Of a stretch of 64,000 bases of DNA, positions 22,686-31,390 are shown piece by piece. This DNA is from Paenibacillus kribbensis (GTDB taxonomy: Bacteria > Bacillota > Bacilli > Paenibacillales > Paenibacillaceae), in the NCBI RefSeq assembly GCF_002240415.1, contig NZ_CP020028.1, positions 4,861,501 through 4,925,500 on the forward strand. The letters run 5' to 3'. A program made the position numbers and the translations under genes. The notes beneath the pieces were generated by a model. The model ran no database searches. It was not told where the DNA came from and was given only the letters and a program-made list of their open reading frames with translations. The stretch's first letter is position 1, and each line of letters opens with the position of its first letter.

Positions 22686-22867
22686 AATACCTCATCTCTT
22701 AAAATGCATGGTTAATCATAGTATATGTTTTTCAGATAAAGTGTAGCATATATGAATCTATTTTCTATCAATCTCCACATATAAGGTTACAAAAGTATTT
22801 CTCCTACATATATTAAAGTTGTGAGTATGAGTATGCTCTCACAAACCTTTTCAAGGAGGTTGATAGC

Positions 22868-25800
22868 ATGGCAGTACAGCTATCTAATCAAGTATTCTCC
22901 ATCTCGGTCGGAGATTACGGGGATATCTCTTCCTTACGTCTGGTAGGAGACACATTCAATACGAATTATGTTATGAACGGCTCGAACGCACCTAATCAAA
23001 ATACGTCAGACCACCAGTGGCTGGGTGAGCTTATGTTCACTTACCGTCTTGGTAACGGAGCATGGACGCGGGCATGGACAAGCAATTCTGCTGATGCACG
23101 CAAGATCACCTCTTCCAGCAACAGTGTTCAGGTGACTTATCAAAACTCGTCAAATGCTCAGGGAATACGTAATTTTACTTTACTTGAAACGTATTCGTTG
23201 GTTAATGACTATTTGCATTGGCAAATGAAAGTAACCAACACCTCTAATCAAACGCTGGAAATCGGAGACTGGGGGCTGCCGCTTCCCTTCAATGAATTTT
23301 GGTCCGGCGGCAATAACGAACAAATCTATGAAACAAGAGTGCTCTCCCACTCCTTTGTAGGTCATAACAGCTCCTTTATTACCGCTGCACGGCCTAGCGG
23401 CATCGGGCCGTATTTACTGCTTATCCCGGATGCCTCTACAGGCTCGGGTCTCGAATATCAGGACCACTGGAGAGTCGAGGAGCATCCTGGCAGCACATGG
23501 GCGATGGACCAAGGCGGCTGGGCCGAGGGACTGAATGTATTTTATATTCACTCCAATGTTATTAAGAGCACCAACCGCGGTTATCTCGGGAGCACCAGTC
23601 TGTCGCTGGCTCCGGGCGAAAGCAAAACATACGCCTTTAAGTTTTTTAAGGTCGCGGACGAGCAGGCTGTGAAGGACAGACTGTACAGTGAGGGCCATGT
23701 GGACGTGACTGTCGTTCCAGGCATGATTGTCCCCACCAATCTCAAAGCGAAATTTGATCTGCATACTAGCAAATCCATCACCTCTGTTACCGCACAATAC
23801 CCGTCCGAAACCACGATCAGCTATCTGGAAACAGCCCCTACAAACCATAAAATATATGAACTTACGCTCAGTCGACTGGGACACAACAATATAACTGTGA
23901 GCTACGGCAACGGTGAAAAAACGGTCCTTCAGTTCTATGCCATTGAGCCTGTCGATGCTGCGCTCCAGCGTCACTCCACTTTCATGGTCAACAGCACACA
24001 ATGGAATGTGCCGGGCGACCTGCGGGACAAGGTGTTTGACGATTGGATGATGCAGTATAAGGCCAAGCGCAACAGCTTTGCAGGCTACTGGGGCTGGGGT
24101 GATGATTGGGGTTTGACACACGGTCAGTTTCTGGCGGAGAAAAATGTGCAGAAGCCCGTGGCATCTGAGATCAAGGCGGTCGATGATTATCTGGAGGTGG
24201 CAATCTGGACGAATCTGATGGAAGGTCATCACACCGATTATCTGGTTCCTGACTTCCTGATGCCGCAGCCTAATACGACACCAACATACCGCGGCTATGC
24301 CTATCCGCATATTTACAACACGTTTTTCAGTATGTATAAGCTCGCCAAGCTATATCCCAACCTGATCAGCTACCGTAACAGCAAGAACACATATTTACTG
24401 CGTGCGTATCGTATTTTCAAGGCATTATATGAAGGTCCTGTCGCTTATAACTGGAACACCGGACTCATGGGTGAGCTGACCACACCGGATATCATTAAAG
24501 CGCTTCAGGAAGAAGGCTTGACCAGCGAGGCCAACGACCTGATTGCCAAAATGGCTACCAAATACAACAATTTCAAAAATACCACCTATCCCTACGGCTC
24601 CGAGTACAATTACGACAATACAGGCGAAGAAGCGGTATATACACTCGCCAAAATGAACGGCAACACGACGATGATGAGCAAAATCAATGCCAAAACACGC
24701 GCAGCCCGCGGTCATATGCCTGTCTGGTACTATTACGCCGATCCAGTCACCATCACCGGGGAGAATTGGTGGAACTTCCAGTACACCACCTCGCTGGCGG
24801 GCTATGCGATGGACGATTGGACACGCCGTTATTCGTCCAAGCCCGAAGTGGACCAGCGTCTATCGTATGCCGCCAAGCTGGCGAACATCGGGGCGATTAA
24901 CTCAGGGCAAATCAGCTCTGATCCTGCCAATATCGGGGCGGTAGCGTGGACGTATCAGGCAGGCAAGGGCAATTATGGCGCTCTTGGTCTGGACGGCGGC
25001 CCCCTCTTCAACGGATGGCGCGGCATGTCCGGCGAAGCGGATCTGGGGCTGTTTGGAGCCATTAAAGTGTTAAGCTCGGATGTAGCTGTCGATCCGATAT
25101 TCGGCTTGTTCGGCTATGGCTGCAACGTTACCGAAAGCAATAACAGCTATACGGTTACTCCAAAGGACGGCGTATTTCAACGTCTGCATCTGATCACCCA
25201 AAAGCTGAGTCTGGAGCTGAACCGGGACCAATATAGCCTGGCTATCGTGTCCAAGTCCAAAAACAACGTCCGCTTGACGTTGAAAAATACGACACCAGGC
25301 ACAGCGCATACTACGGTTGTGACGATGACCGGACTCGCGGCAGGTACGTATGACGTGCTCGTAGACGGCACGAAAACCGGCTCTGTCACGGCTGTTAACG
25401 GCTTAGCAGCCACCGTCAGACTGAATATCGGAACGGCAGCCGCCTACGATATTCGTATTCAGTTGGGCACTGGCAATCCGACTCCCACCGGAGACATTGT
25501 AGCCCGTTATGAATTTAACGAAACGGCCGGATCTACCGCAGCCGATTCATCGGGTTATGGGCAGCAGGCCAGTGTAAATAGTGGGACATGGGCAGCGGGA
25601 CGGAAAGGCAACGCCCTCTACTTCAACGGCACAGACACCTATGCCAGTCTCCCCTTCGGTATAGTTAGCAGCCTAAATGACTTTACGATTGCAGCGTGGG
25701 TACGAGTGAACACGCATAACGGCTGGGCCCGCCTGTTTGATTTTGGAGCAGGAACGGATCGGTATATGTTTTTGACTCCGAAGGCCGAAGGGACAGGTAT

Positions 25801-26167
25801 GCGTTTTGCCATCACCGTTTCAGGGAACGGGCAGGAGGAGCAGTTGAACGCACCAGAATTGGCGACAGGCGTCTGGAAGCATGTGGCCGTGACCCTGTCA
25901 GGCAATACGGGGATATTGTATGTAGACGGTGTGGAAGCGACGCGCAACGCCAATATGACGTTGAAGCCGTCCAGCCTTGGACTGACAGATCGGAACTATA
26001 TTGGCAAATCCCAGTTCGATGATCCCTATCTGAACGGTGCAGTAGACGATCTGGTCATTTATAACAGAACGTTGACGGCTCAAGAAATCCGGGGCTTGGC
26101 CTCGGCAAGCAGCATCGTTAATGTTCATTCTTTGGGAGCCAATTCATATGCCGAAGGAGCCGATTAG
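22868..26167 (+). CDS. DUF5695 carbohydrate-active-like protein with C-terminal LamG domain
   Basis: 1099 residues. Residues 1-270 form a beta-rich domain (SISVGDYGDISSLRLVGDTF, HWQMKVTNTSNQTLEIGDWGLPLPF), 360-770 a helical-barrel-like part with aromatic clusters (GYWGWGDDWGLTHGQF, GENWWNFQYTTSLAGYA, AVAWTYQAGKGNYGALGLDGG) and 875-1085 a concanavalin-like LamG domain (DIVARYEFNETAGSTAADSSG, AAWVRVNTHNGWARLFDFG, YLNGAVDDLVIYNRTLT). I recognise the main part as the DUF5695 type, probably a polysaccharide-active enzyme; reaction unknown. There is no signal peptide: AAGGAGG lies six to ten bases before MAVQLSNQ, so the start is firm. LamG domains usually work outside the cell, so secretion route is an open question. 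Confidence 0.8.
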   Translation: MAVQLSNQVFSISVGDYGDISSLRLVGDTFNTNYVMNGSNAPNQNTSDHQWLGELMFTYRLGNGAWTRAWTSNSADARKITSSSNSVQVTYQNSSNAQGIRNFTLLETYSLVNDYLHWQMKVTNTSNQTLEIGDWGLPLPFNEFWSGGNNEQIYETRVLSHSFVGHNSSFITAARPSGIGPYLLLIPDASTGSGLEYQDHWRVEEHPGSTWAMDQGGWAEGLNVFYIHSNVIKSTNRGYLGSTSLSLAPGESKTYAFKFFKVADEQAVKDRLYSEGHVDVTVVPGMIVPTNLKAKFDLHTSKSITSVTAQYPSETTISYLETAPTNHKIYELTLSRLGHNNITVSYGNGEKTVLQFYAIEPVDAALQRHSTFMVNSTQWNVPGDLRDKVFDDWMMQYKAKRNSFAGYWGWGDDWGLTHGQFLAEKNVQKPVASEIKAVDDYLEVAIWTNLMEGHHTDYLVPDFLMPQPNTTPTYRGYAYPHIYNTFFSMYKLAKLYPNLISYRNSKNTYLLRAYRIFKALYEGPVAYNWNTGLMGELTTPDIIKALQEEGLTSEANDLIAKMATKYNNFKNTTYPYGSEYNYDNTGEEAVYTLAKMNGNTTMMSKINAKTRAARGHMPVWYYYADPVTITGENWWNFQYTTSLAGYAMDDWTRRYSSKPEVDQRLSYAAKLANIGAINSGQISSDPANIGAVAWTYQAGKGNYGALGLDGGPLFNGWRGMSGEADLGLFGAIKVLSSDVAVDPIFGLFGYGCNVTESNNSYTVTPKDGVFQRLHLITQKLSLELNRDQYSLAIVSKSKNNVRLTLKNTTPGTAHTTVVTMTGLAAGTYDVLVDGTKTGSVTAVNGLAATVRLNIGTAAAYDIRIQLGTGNPTPTGDIVARYEFNETAGSTAADSSGYGQQASVNSGTWAAGRKGNALYFNGTDTYASLPFGIVSSLNDFTIAAWVRVNTHNGWARLFDFGAGTDRYMFLTPKAEGTGMRFAITVSGNGQEEQLNAPELATGVWKHVAVTLSGNTGILYVDGVEATRNANMTLKPSSLGLTDRNYIGKSQFDDPYLNGAVDDLVIYNRTLTAQEIRGLASASSIVNVHSLGANSYAEGAD

Positions 26168-26262
26168 AACGAACATTTCATGACCTTAACTTTTTAACTT
26201 GTGAATGATTTGTACTGTGAATGATTGGTGTCATTTATGGCCCCAATCTTTAAATAAAAAGG

Positions 26263-26294
26263 CGGGCAGCTTGCGTAGAAGGCTTGTTGCTGCC
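26263..26294 (+). terminator. Possible hairpin between DUF5695 gene and metallopeptidase gene
   Basis: GGGCAGC and GCTGCCC with an 18-base loop; only GGTTTAG follows, so termination would be weak and the two genes may still share a transcript. Confidence 0.35.
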
Positions 26295-26332
26295 CGGTTT
26301 AGAAGCTGTCCGTCTTATAGGAGGATGTTGTT

Positions 26333-27886
26333 ATGTGTAAAGAACATGCAGGACCACCCCTGTCGGCAAGCATTGAATCTGATTCGTGCGGCTCTGCTTC
26401 TATGAAGGAGTCTCTTCTCAAAAACGTAGCCTCACAAGTCTCGACCTCCGGCATGTCCCCGCAAGCGATTGGCAGCGATGCCGAGGTAATTGACCGCTTC
26501 GGACGCATCATTAACGGGTATGGCGTTGATCTGGTGGATTGGCAGGGCTATATCGCCAACCCTTTCATTAATCTGACCGTGAAGCCTCCTGCCAGTGCGG
26601 CGTATCCGATCAGCATCACACTCAGGGCACAGGGCACGTCCCGGCTCATGATGAATCTGCCCAGCACGTTATCTGCCACTGGCGCTACGAAGGTGTTAAA
26701 TTTTAATAATGCATCCGAGAGGAAGGATTTCAAACTGGAGGTTGCACCAGATCGTAACGGCGGCCCGGACGAGATTGAGCACTATACGCTCTCCCTCACC
26801 ATTGCTGACAGTGCGGGAGCTTCACGAATTCATACCATTCCGATCCGGGTATGGGACCAGGACGATAATCAAGAAACCCAATTCCCGCTGGTATTCGATT
26901 ACCGCTATGATACAGTCAATCACTATTTCGATGATCCGGGTATTCGCAAAGCCGCCGAGCAGGCGATTAAGGACTGGTTCTACTTTTTCGATATGGAGCC
27001 ATTCGATACCGTTCCTGCCGGAACCGAACGCAACTATATTCCGAACAATGACTGGAACGGGCATACAATTGGAACAAATAACGCGCCCTATAATGGGGAA
27101 TGGATTTTCCTGCGGGGTATCGACGGCCCGTATTCGACGGGATGGCCCGGCAACAGCGGTTTTTACCACACAAGGAACGGCGTCCGGGTGCCAGGTCCCA
27201 TCCACCGTTCACTAGGAACTGCGCTGGATTTTTATCCCGATGCTCAGGTGTTCACCTCGCTGAATGATGACGACTGGTACAAAACCGATCTCACTCAGGT
27301 GACGGACGTATATGGTCTCATTATGCATGAGTTCGGCCACGCCGTTGCTTTTAGTGATTCGTGGGCAGGCATGCGCGCCTATCACAGCAGCGGCGGTGCT
27401 GACGCGGTCGTCGAAGCGTACCAAGGTGTACGTGTTCCGCTGGATAGCAGCTACCATATCCCGGGAGACCGGCAATACTGGGACCGTCTCAGCGGTCAAA
27501 GTGCAGGCTGGGCGGCAGAATTTCCGGTACGCCGCTGGATGCTGAACAAGCTGACCCTGCTCATTGCCGAGAAAGCCGGCTGGAAGCTGAACCGCAAACT
27601 AACCCCTTTCCTTGAACCGGAAATCGTTACAACTTCCTTGCCTAATGCCGTAAAAGGGCAAAGCTACAGCCAAAAACTAATAGCCAAGGGCGGTGTTCCC
27701 TTCTACGACTGGACACTGAAAAGCGGCAGTCTGCCTGCTGGACTGACGCTCGACCGCTTCACCGGGACGATCAGCGGCACCGTATCCGCCAGCCAATCGC
27801 AAAACAGCTACACATTTACGATTGAGCTTCGGGATTATGATGAGCTGGCGAAGCCGTTCACACGCAGCTTTACGATTCGTTTATAG
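26333..27886 (+). CDS. Zinc metallopeptidase with C-terminal Ig-like domain
   Basis: 517 residues. IMHEFGHAVAF gives the HExxH zinc site with His332, Glu333 and His336; the third ligand is not certain. Upstream, residues 60-180 form a beta domain resembling Calx-beta-like repeats (DEIEHYTLSLTIADSAGASRIHTIPIRVWDQDDN), and 427-517 are a putative Ig domain (LPNAVKGQSYSQKLIAKGGVPFYDWTLKSG, LPAGLTLDRFTGTISG) typical of secreted enzymes. As in the neighbour before it, no signal peptide exists: MCKEHAGPPLSASIESDSCG follows a clear TAGGAGG. Family not recognised beyond the zincin motif. Probable partner of the DUF5695 protein by position. Confidence 0.75.
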   Translation: MCKEHAGPPLSASIESDSCGSASMKESLLKNVASQVSTSGMSPQAIGSDAEVIDRFGRIINGYGVDLVDWQGYIANPFINLTVKPPASAAYPISITLRAQGTSRLMMNLPSTLSATGATKVLNFNNASERKDFKLEVAPDRNGGPDEIEHYTLSLTIADSAGASRIHTIPIRVWDQDDNQETQFPLVFDYRYDTVNHYFDDPGIRKAAEQAIKDWFYFFDMEPFDTVPAGTERNYIPNNDWNGHTIGTNNAPYNGEWIFLRGIDGPYSTGWPGNSGFYHTRNGVRVPGPIHRSLGTALDFYPDAQVFTSLNDDDWYKTDLTQVTDVYGLIMHEFGHAVAFSDSWAGMRAYHSSGGADAVVEAYQGVRVPLDSSYHIPGDRQYWDRLSGQSAGWAAEFPVRRWMLNKLTLLIAEKAGWKLNRKLTPFLEPEIVTTSLPNAVKGQSYSQKLIAKGGVPFYDWTLKSGSLPAGLTLDRFTGTISGTVSASQSQNSYTFTIELRDYDELAKPFTRSFTIRL

Positions 27887-27914
27887 GAAGCAGCTTTTTC
27901 TATCTAAGGGACAT

Positions 27915-28967
27915 TTAGCCCTTTCTAATGCGTGTCGTTCTTGGTCTTAAGCGAACCAGTTCCTCACTGGTAAGCTGCCTTGTATAGGAACTTGGGGAAG
28001 AGCCTGTATCTACCGTGAGTACCCTGCCTGCCCCGTTGGGGCGGGCTACGCGTGTGTTGAACACCTGCATGAACCACTGCACCGGGAAGGCAATGGAGAG
28101 ACGACCATCTGCTGTACCTGCATAGTTGACCGCAGCTGCATAATTATCCGACTGTCTGAGCCAGACAGAGCCGGAATCCCCCGGCAGTGATACAGGATTC
28201 GTGCCTCTTATGACGGTCTGATCCTCGAAGGTCAGCAGCCCCAGGCTTCCGCCATAATTGATTTGCAGGTCCGTATAGACAGACTCTACCGTACCATTGA
28301 CCCGCCCGGTTGTACGCCCTACCTTTTTTAACCTTTCTCCTATGCGATAAGCGGTCACATGGCCCGGAATCGTTCCTACTGTGGCGTAACGCGGGCTAAG
28401 CAAGCTGTTGCGGGTCGGCAGGGAAAGCGCTGTATCAATCAAGTTCGTTCCGCTTGGATTCAAGCGTACGTAACGATACAGCCGTCCAATACGATCCCGG
28501 GGAACCGTTCCCCCGTCGGCTCCGCCCGGCTGAATCGTAGCCTCCCGATTGTCTGTATTGGAGGGATTAAGGACATGGTTGTTGCTGAAAAGATACCGTG
28601 TAGCCGGCGCTCCAGTTGGCGCAACGATCAATCCGGTTGTCCCGGAGCCTTCAATCGTTCCGACACTGTAGCCGGCGATGACCGGGCGTATGCGCACCCT
28701 GTAATCCGTGGCATTGGCTCTGATCTTTCCTGTTTTTACAATCCGGACAGGGACATTCGTTTTTTTGCCCAATGCTGTGGCAGACAGAAGTCCGGTGGAG
28801 GCCGAAGCCAGCCGGTCTGCATACACAATAACAGCGGCTCCCTTTTTGGGATGACCAGGGTCTTTGTACCCTACACCAATACCATGGACACCGGATAATT
28901 TTAATACGCGCTTCGCCATCCGCTTTTTCACTCGAAGGGCGGCCGAGAAGGTAGCCATCATCATCAT
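27915..28967 (-). CDS. Chymotrypsin-fold (S1-like) serine protease without signal peptide
   Basis: About 350 residues. The catalytic triad is visible in order: SNNHV (His131), NLIDTAL (Asp178) and SLPGDSGS (Ser265, GDSG motif). An N-terminal segment, MAKRVLKLSGVHGIGVGYKDPG, resembles the leading part of bacterial trypsin-like proteases that act on or near the cell envelope. GTIEGSGTTGLIVAP precedes the His block as usual. No signal peptide is encoded; the frame begins with four Met codons after AAAGGGG, the third or fourth being best spaced. It is convergent with the metallopeptidase gene, with 28 bases between stops. The third leaderless extracellular-type protein in a row. Confidence 0.82.
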   Translation of the reverse strand: MMMMATFSAALRVKKRMAKRVLKLSGVHGIGVGYKDPGHPKKGAAVIVYADRLASASTGLLSATALGKKTNVPVRIVKTGKIRANATDYRVRIRPVIAGYSVGTIEGSGTTGLIVAPTGAPATRYLFSNNHVLNPSNTDNREATIQPGGADGGTVPRDRIGRLYRYVRLNPSGTNLIDTALSLPTRNSLLSPRYATVGTIPGHVTAYRIGERLKKVGRTTGRVNGTVESVYTDLQINYGGSLGLLTFEDQTVIRGTNPVSLPGDSGSVWLRQSDNYAAAVNYAGTADGRLSIAFPVQWFMQVFNTRVARPNGAGRVLTVDTGSSPSSYTRQLTSEELVRLRPRTTRIRKG

Positions 28968-29057
28968 CCCCTTTTACATTCAGATGAAATATTGTATGGC
29001 TAAGATCGCTTCGCGTTCCATTTGATCTTACGATCGCTGTTGCGGCGGGATTCATAT

Positions 29058-29105
29058 GATTTTAAAAGCTTCCTATCGTGCCACTGCGCAGTCGGATGGT
29101 GCCAT
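29058..29105 (-). repeat. Truncated copy of the structured repeat element
   Basis: About 45 bases around GTGCCACTGCGCAGTCGGAT match the end of the element seen in full at 56640-56820 (GTGCCACTCCGCAGACGGAT). Orientation is opposite to the copy at 29437. The gene-free stretch 28968-29643 consists largely of such remnants plus one terminator; a further, more diverged half copy seems to lie at about 29330-29415. Confidence 0.5.
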
Positions 29106-29192
29106 GGCTTTTCCTACAAAAATTTTTACAGGCGAACGTAAGACCTTGGTACAGCAGCATTTGGCCTGCTTTGTGCTTATCGTAGTATACTG

Positions 29193-29228
29193 AAAGAGCC
29201 GTGTACAAATGACACGGCTCTTTTTATG
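29193..29228 (+). terminator. Orphan intrinsic terminator
   Basis: AAAGAGCCGTGT and ACACGGCTCTTT with a 7-base loop and TTTTT after it on the plus strand. No convincing rightward gene precedes it; it may stop read-through from the plus-strand genes or belong to the repeat cluster. Confidence 0.6.
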
Positions 29229-29436
29229 TCTAATGTTTTAAATATTAATTAGTAATTAGTAATTAGAGTCCTGGTAGATGAATCTATAGTTGTTTACCTT
29301 CAAGTTGATGTTCACCAATATAACTCTCTGAAAATCAGCTAACTCACGGAGTTTGGTAGAGTAGCGGTCCATTTGAATCTGGAGAAGCGCAGCGTTCGCC
29401 TTTGCAGCGGGACTCTAACCTTTAAATTGACTATCT

Positions 29437-29631
29437 ATATAAGTTGAACTCCAAAAGATTCACATGAACGGAGTAGTCGGAATGGTGCTGTACAAGCGGA
29501 GCGGTCGCTTTTGTCCCCGGATTTCTACCCTTATTAGGGGCTTAATTCAAGAAATCCGGGGGCGGTGGCGATGGGAAGCACCATCCGTCTGCGCAGTGGC
29601 GCCTCATGTACATTTCCAGTTCAACTTATAT
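29437..29631 (+). repeat. MITE-like structured element, complete copy with 14-bp terminal inverted repeats
   Basis: Ends are ATATAAGTTGAACT (29437-29450) and its exact complement AGTTCAACTTATAT (29618-29631). Inside, CCCCGGATTTCT pairs with AGAAATCCGGGG, GGAATGGTGCT with AGCACCATCC, and ACAAGCG with CGCTTTTGT, so the whole 195 bases can fold into a branched hairpin. A homologous copy lies inverted at 56640-56820. It contains no gene. It ends 13 bases from the stop of the ABC permease gene and may serve as that operon's terminator. Confidence 0.7.
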
Positions 29632-29643
29632 GGCTCATTTGTC

Positions 29644-30471
29644 TTATCCCTTCACCGCTCCCTCCGCGATGCCCTCCATGATGAATTTCTGAAAGAACGC
29701 ATAGATCAGAATGACTGGAATAGAGGTCAATACAAGTGCAGCCAGAATGAGCGACCAATCCTTGTTGTACTCGCCAAACAGCATATTCGTCGATAGAATC
29801 AGGGTGTAGTGATTCACATCCGTCAGCATCAACAGCGGAAGTAAAAAGTCGTTCCAAATCCACAGGAAATCCAAAATGGCAATAGTTACAGTAATTGGAA
29901 GTAACAAAGGAAATATAATGCGAAAAAACGTTTGGAACTCATTGCAGCCGTCCATTTGTGCCGATTCTTCCAGCTCGCGCGGAATGGATTTGACGAACCC
30001 GTGATACAAAAAGATGGCCATATTGACACCCAAACCGATATAGATCAGTGCCAGACCATACGTACTGCCTTGAACGGACAAGTCCTTCGCCATTCTCGTA
30101 AGCGGTATCATAATGGAGTGAAACGGAACCAGCATCGAGGCGACAAACAGGAAGAAAATCGCACTGCTCATTTTTCCCCGTGTACGAGACAGCTTATAGC
30201 CTGCCAGTGCAGAGCAGATCACGATGCCGCCAATGCCGACAAACGAAATGATCGTGGAATTCAAAGCACTGTTCAGCAAGTGGGTCTGGATAAAAGCCTG
30301 ACTGTAATTTTCAAAGTGAAGCTTCGTCGGCAGCGCCGTAAAGGATGCGAACATCTCACCCTGCGTTTTAAATGAATTAATCACCGCCATATAAATGGGG
30401 AAGAAGGATACTATGGCCCCCGCGCACAGCAGCAACGTAATCAGCAGGGAATTGGCTTTTTTCAGCCTCAT
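29644..30471 (-). CDS. Carbohydrate ABC transporter permease, MalG type
   Basis: 275 residues with six membrane segments. The EAA loop, ELEESAQMDGCNEFQTFFRIIFPLLLP (about 175-202), is the ATPase docking site found in all MalG-like permeases. It forms the membrane channel with the MalF-type partner encoded just upstream, whose stop overlaps its ATG by four bases. The ATPase is not encoded here; such systems in Paenibacillus and Bacillus commonly share a single MsmX-type ATPase (established for B. subtilis). Last gene of the cluster. Confidence 0.92.
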   Translation of the reverse strand: MRLKKANSLLITLLLCAGAIVSFFPIYMAVINSFKTQGEMFASFTALPTKLHFENYSQAFIQTHLLNSALNSTIISFVGIGGIVICSALAGYKLSRTRGKMSSAIFFLFVASMLVPFHSIMIPLTRMAKDLSVQGSTYGLALIYIGLGVNMAIFLYHGFVKSIPRELEESAQMDGCNEFQTFFRIIFPLLLPITVTIAILDFLWIWNDFLLPLLMLTDVNHYTLILSTNMLFGEYNKDWSLILAALVLTSIPVILIYAFFQKFIMEGIAEGAVKG

Positions 30472-31352
30472 GCCTCCACCTCCTTCTTCTTCATGACACG
30501 CAGCTGGATCAGTGTGAAGATCAGGACGATGGCGAATAAAATAACAGATTTGGCGCTCGCATAGCCGTAACGGAAGTTGTTGGAGAACGCCTCCTCATAA
30601 ATGTTCATCGTAATTACCTGCGTACTGCGTCCCGGCCCTCCGCCGGTCAGTCCATAGACAACCTCATACACCTTGAAGGCACCGTTCAGCGTCAGGAAGA
30701 AGCAGATGGTAATGGCATGGGTAATCATCGGCAGTGTCACGCTTCGCAATGTCTGAAATGCGTTGGCCCCGTCAATAATAGCGGCCTCCTTCAAGCTTTG
30801 CGGCACCCCCTGGAGTGCAGCCAGATAAATAATCATCATATACCCGACACCATTCCATAGCGAGACAATAATGATGGAGAAGAAGGATACCTTCGGATCG
30901 CCCAGCCACGATTGGCCCAAAAAGGCGATAGCTGTCTTTTCGGCAATCTGCGGCAGGACGGAGGAAAATACGAACGTCCACATAAATGCACTAATAATGG
31001 TACTAATCATATTGGGCATAAAAAATATCGTTCGGAAAAATCCTTTGGAACGCATACGCGACTCGATGAGCACGGCCAACACCAACGCCAGCACATTTTG
31101 CAGCACGATCATGACCAATACATATTTGAGCGTAAACCACAGGGAATTGAGAAAATCCGGGTCTTCTTTCAGCGCTTCTACAAAGTTCCCCAAGCCGAGA
31201 AAGCTGTAATTCGGATTCAAGCCGTTCCAGTCTGTAAAACTGTAGTACATGCCGCTGATCGTCGGAATGAGCAGGAAAATGGCGTAAAAGATCAGCGCCG
31301 GAGCGGTAAATGCCAGCAGCATCACATATTTTTTATAGATTTTAAAAGGCAT
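30468..31352 (-). CDS. Carbohydrate ABC transporter permease, MalF type
   Basis: 294 residues, six membrane segments. The EAA motif reads QSLKEAAIIDGANAFQTLRSVTLPMI (about 183-208). LTGGGPGRSTQVITMNIYEEAF is another block conserved in MalF-type sugar permeases. GGAGG lies upstream of the ATG; it begins 38 bases after the binding-protein gene. Forms the inner-membrane heterodimer with the 29644 product. Confidence 0.92.
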   Translation of the reverse strand: MPFKIYKKYVMLLAFTAPALIFYAIFLLIPTISGMYYSFTDWNGLNPNYSFLGLGNFVEALKEDPDFLNSLWFTLKYVLVMIVLQNVLALVLAVLIESRMRSKGFFRTIFFMPNMISTIISAFMWTFVFSSVLPQIAEKTAIAFLGQSWLGDPKVSFFSIIIVSLWNGVGYMMIIYLAALQGVPQSLKEAAIIDGANAFQTLRSVTLPMITHAITICFFLTLNGAFKVYEVVYGLTGGGPGRSTQVITMNIYEEAFSNNFRYGYASAKSVILFAIVLIFTLIQLRVMKKKEVEA

Positions 31353-31390
31353 GGAGTCTCCCCCTCCTGATGTATTTCTGTAGGCTACCG

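Noticed and set aside
23414..24310. 298-codon minus-strand open frame
   Set aside because: Antisense shadow of the DUF5695 gene; low-complexity translation without motifs.
29056..29193. 45-codon plus-strand frame ending at the orphan terminator
   Set aside because: No ribosome site; its 5' part is a fragment of the repeat element, so it is probably not a gene.
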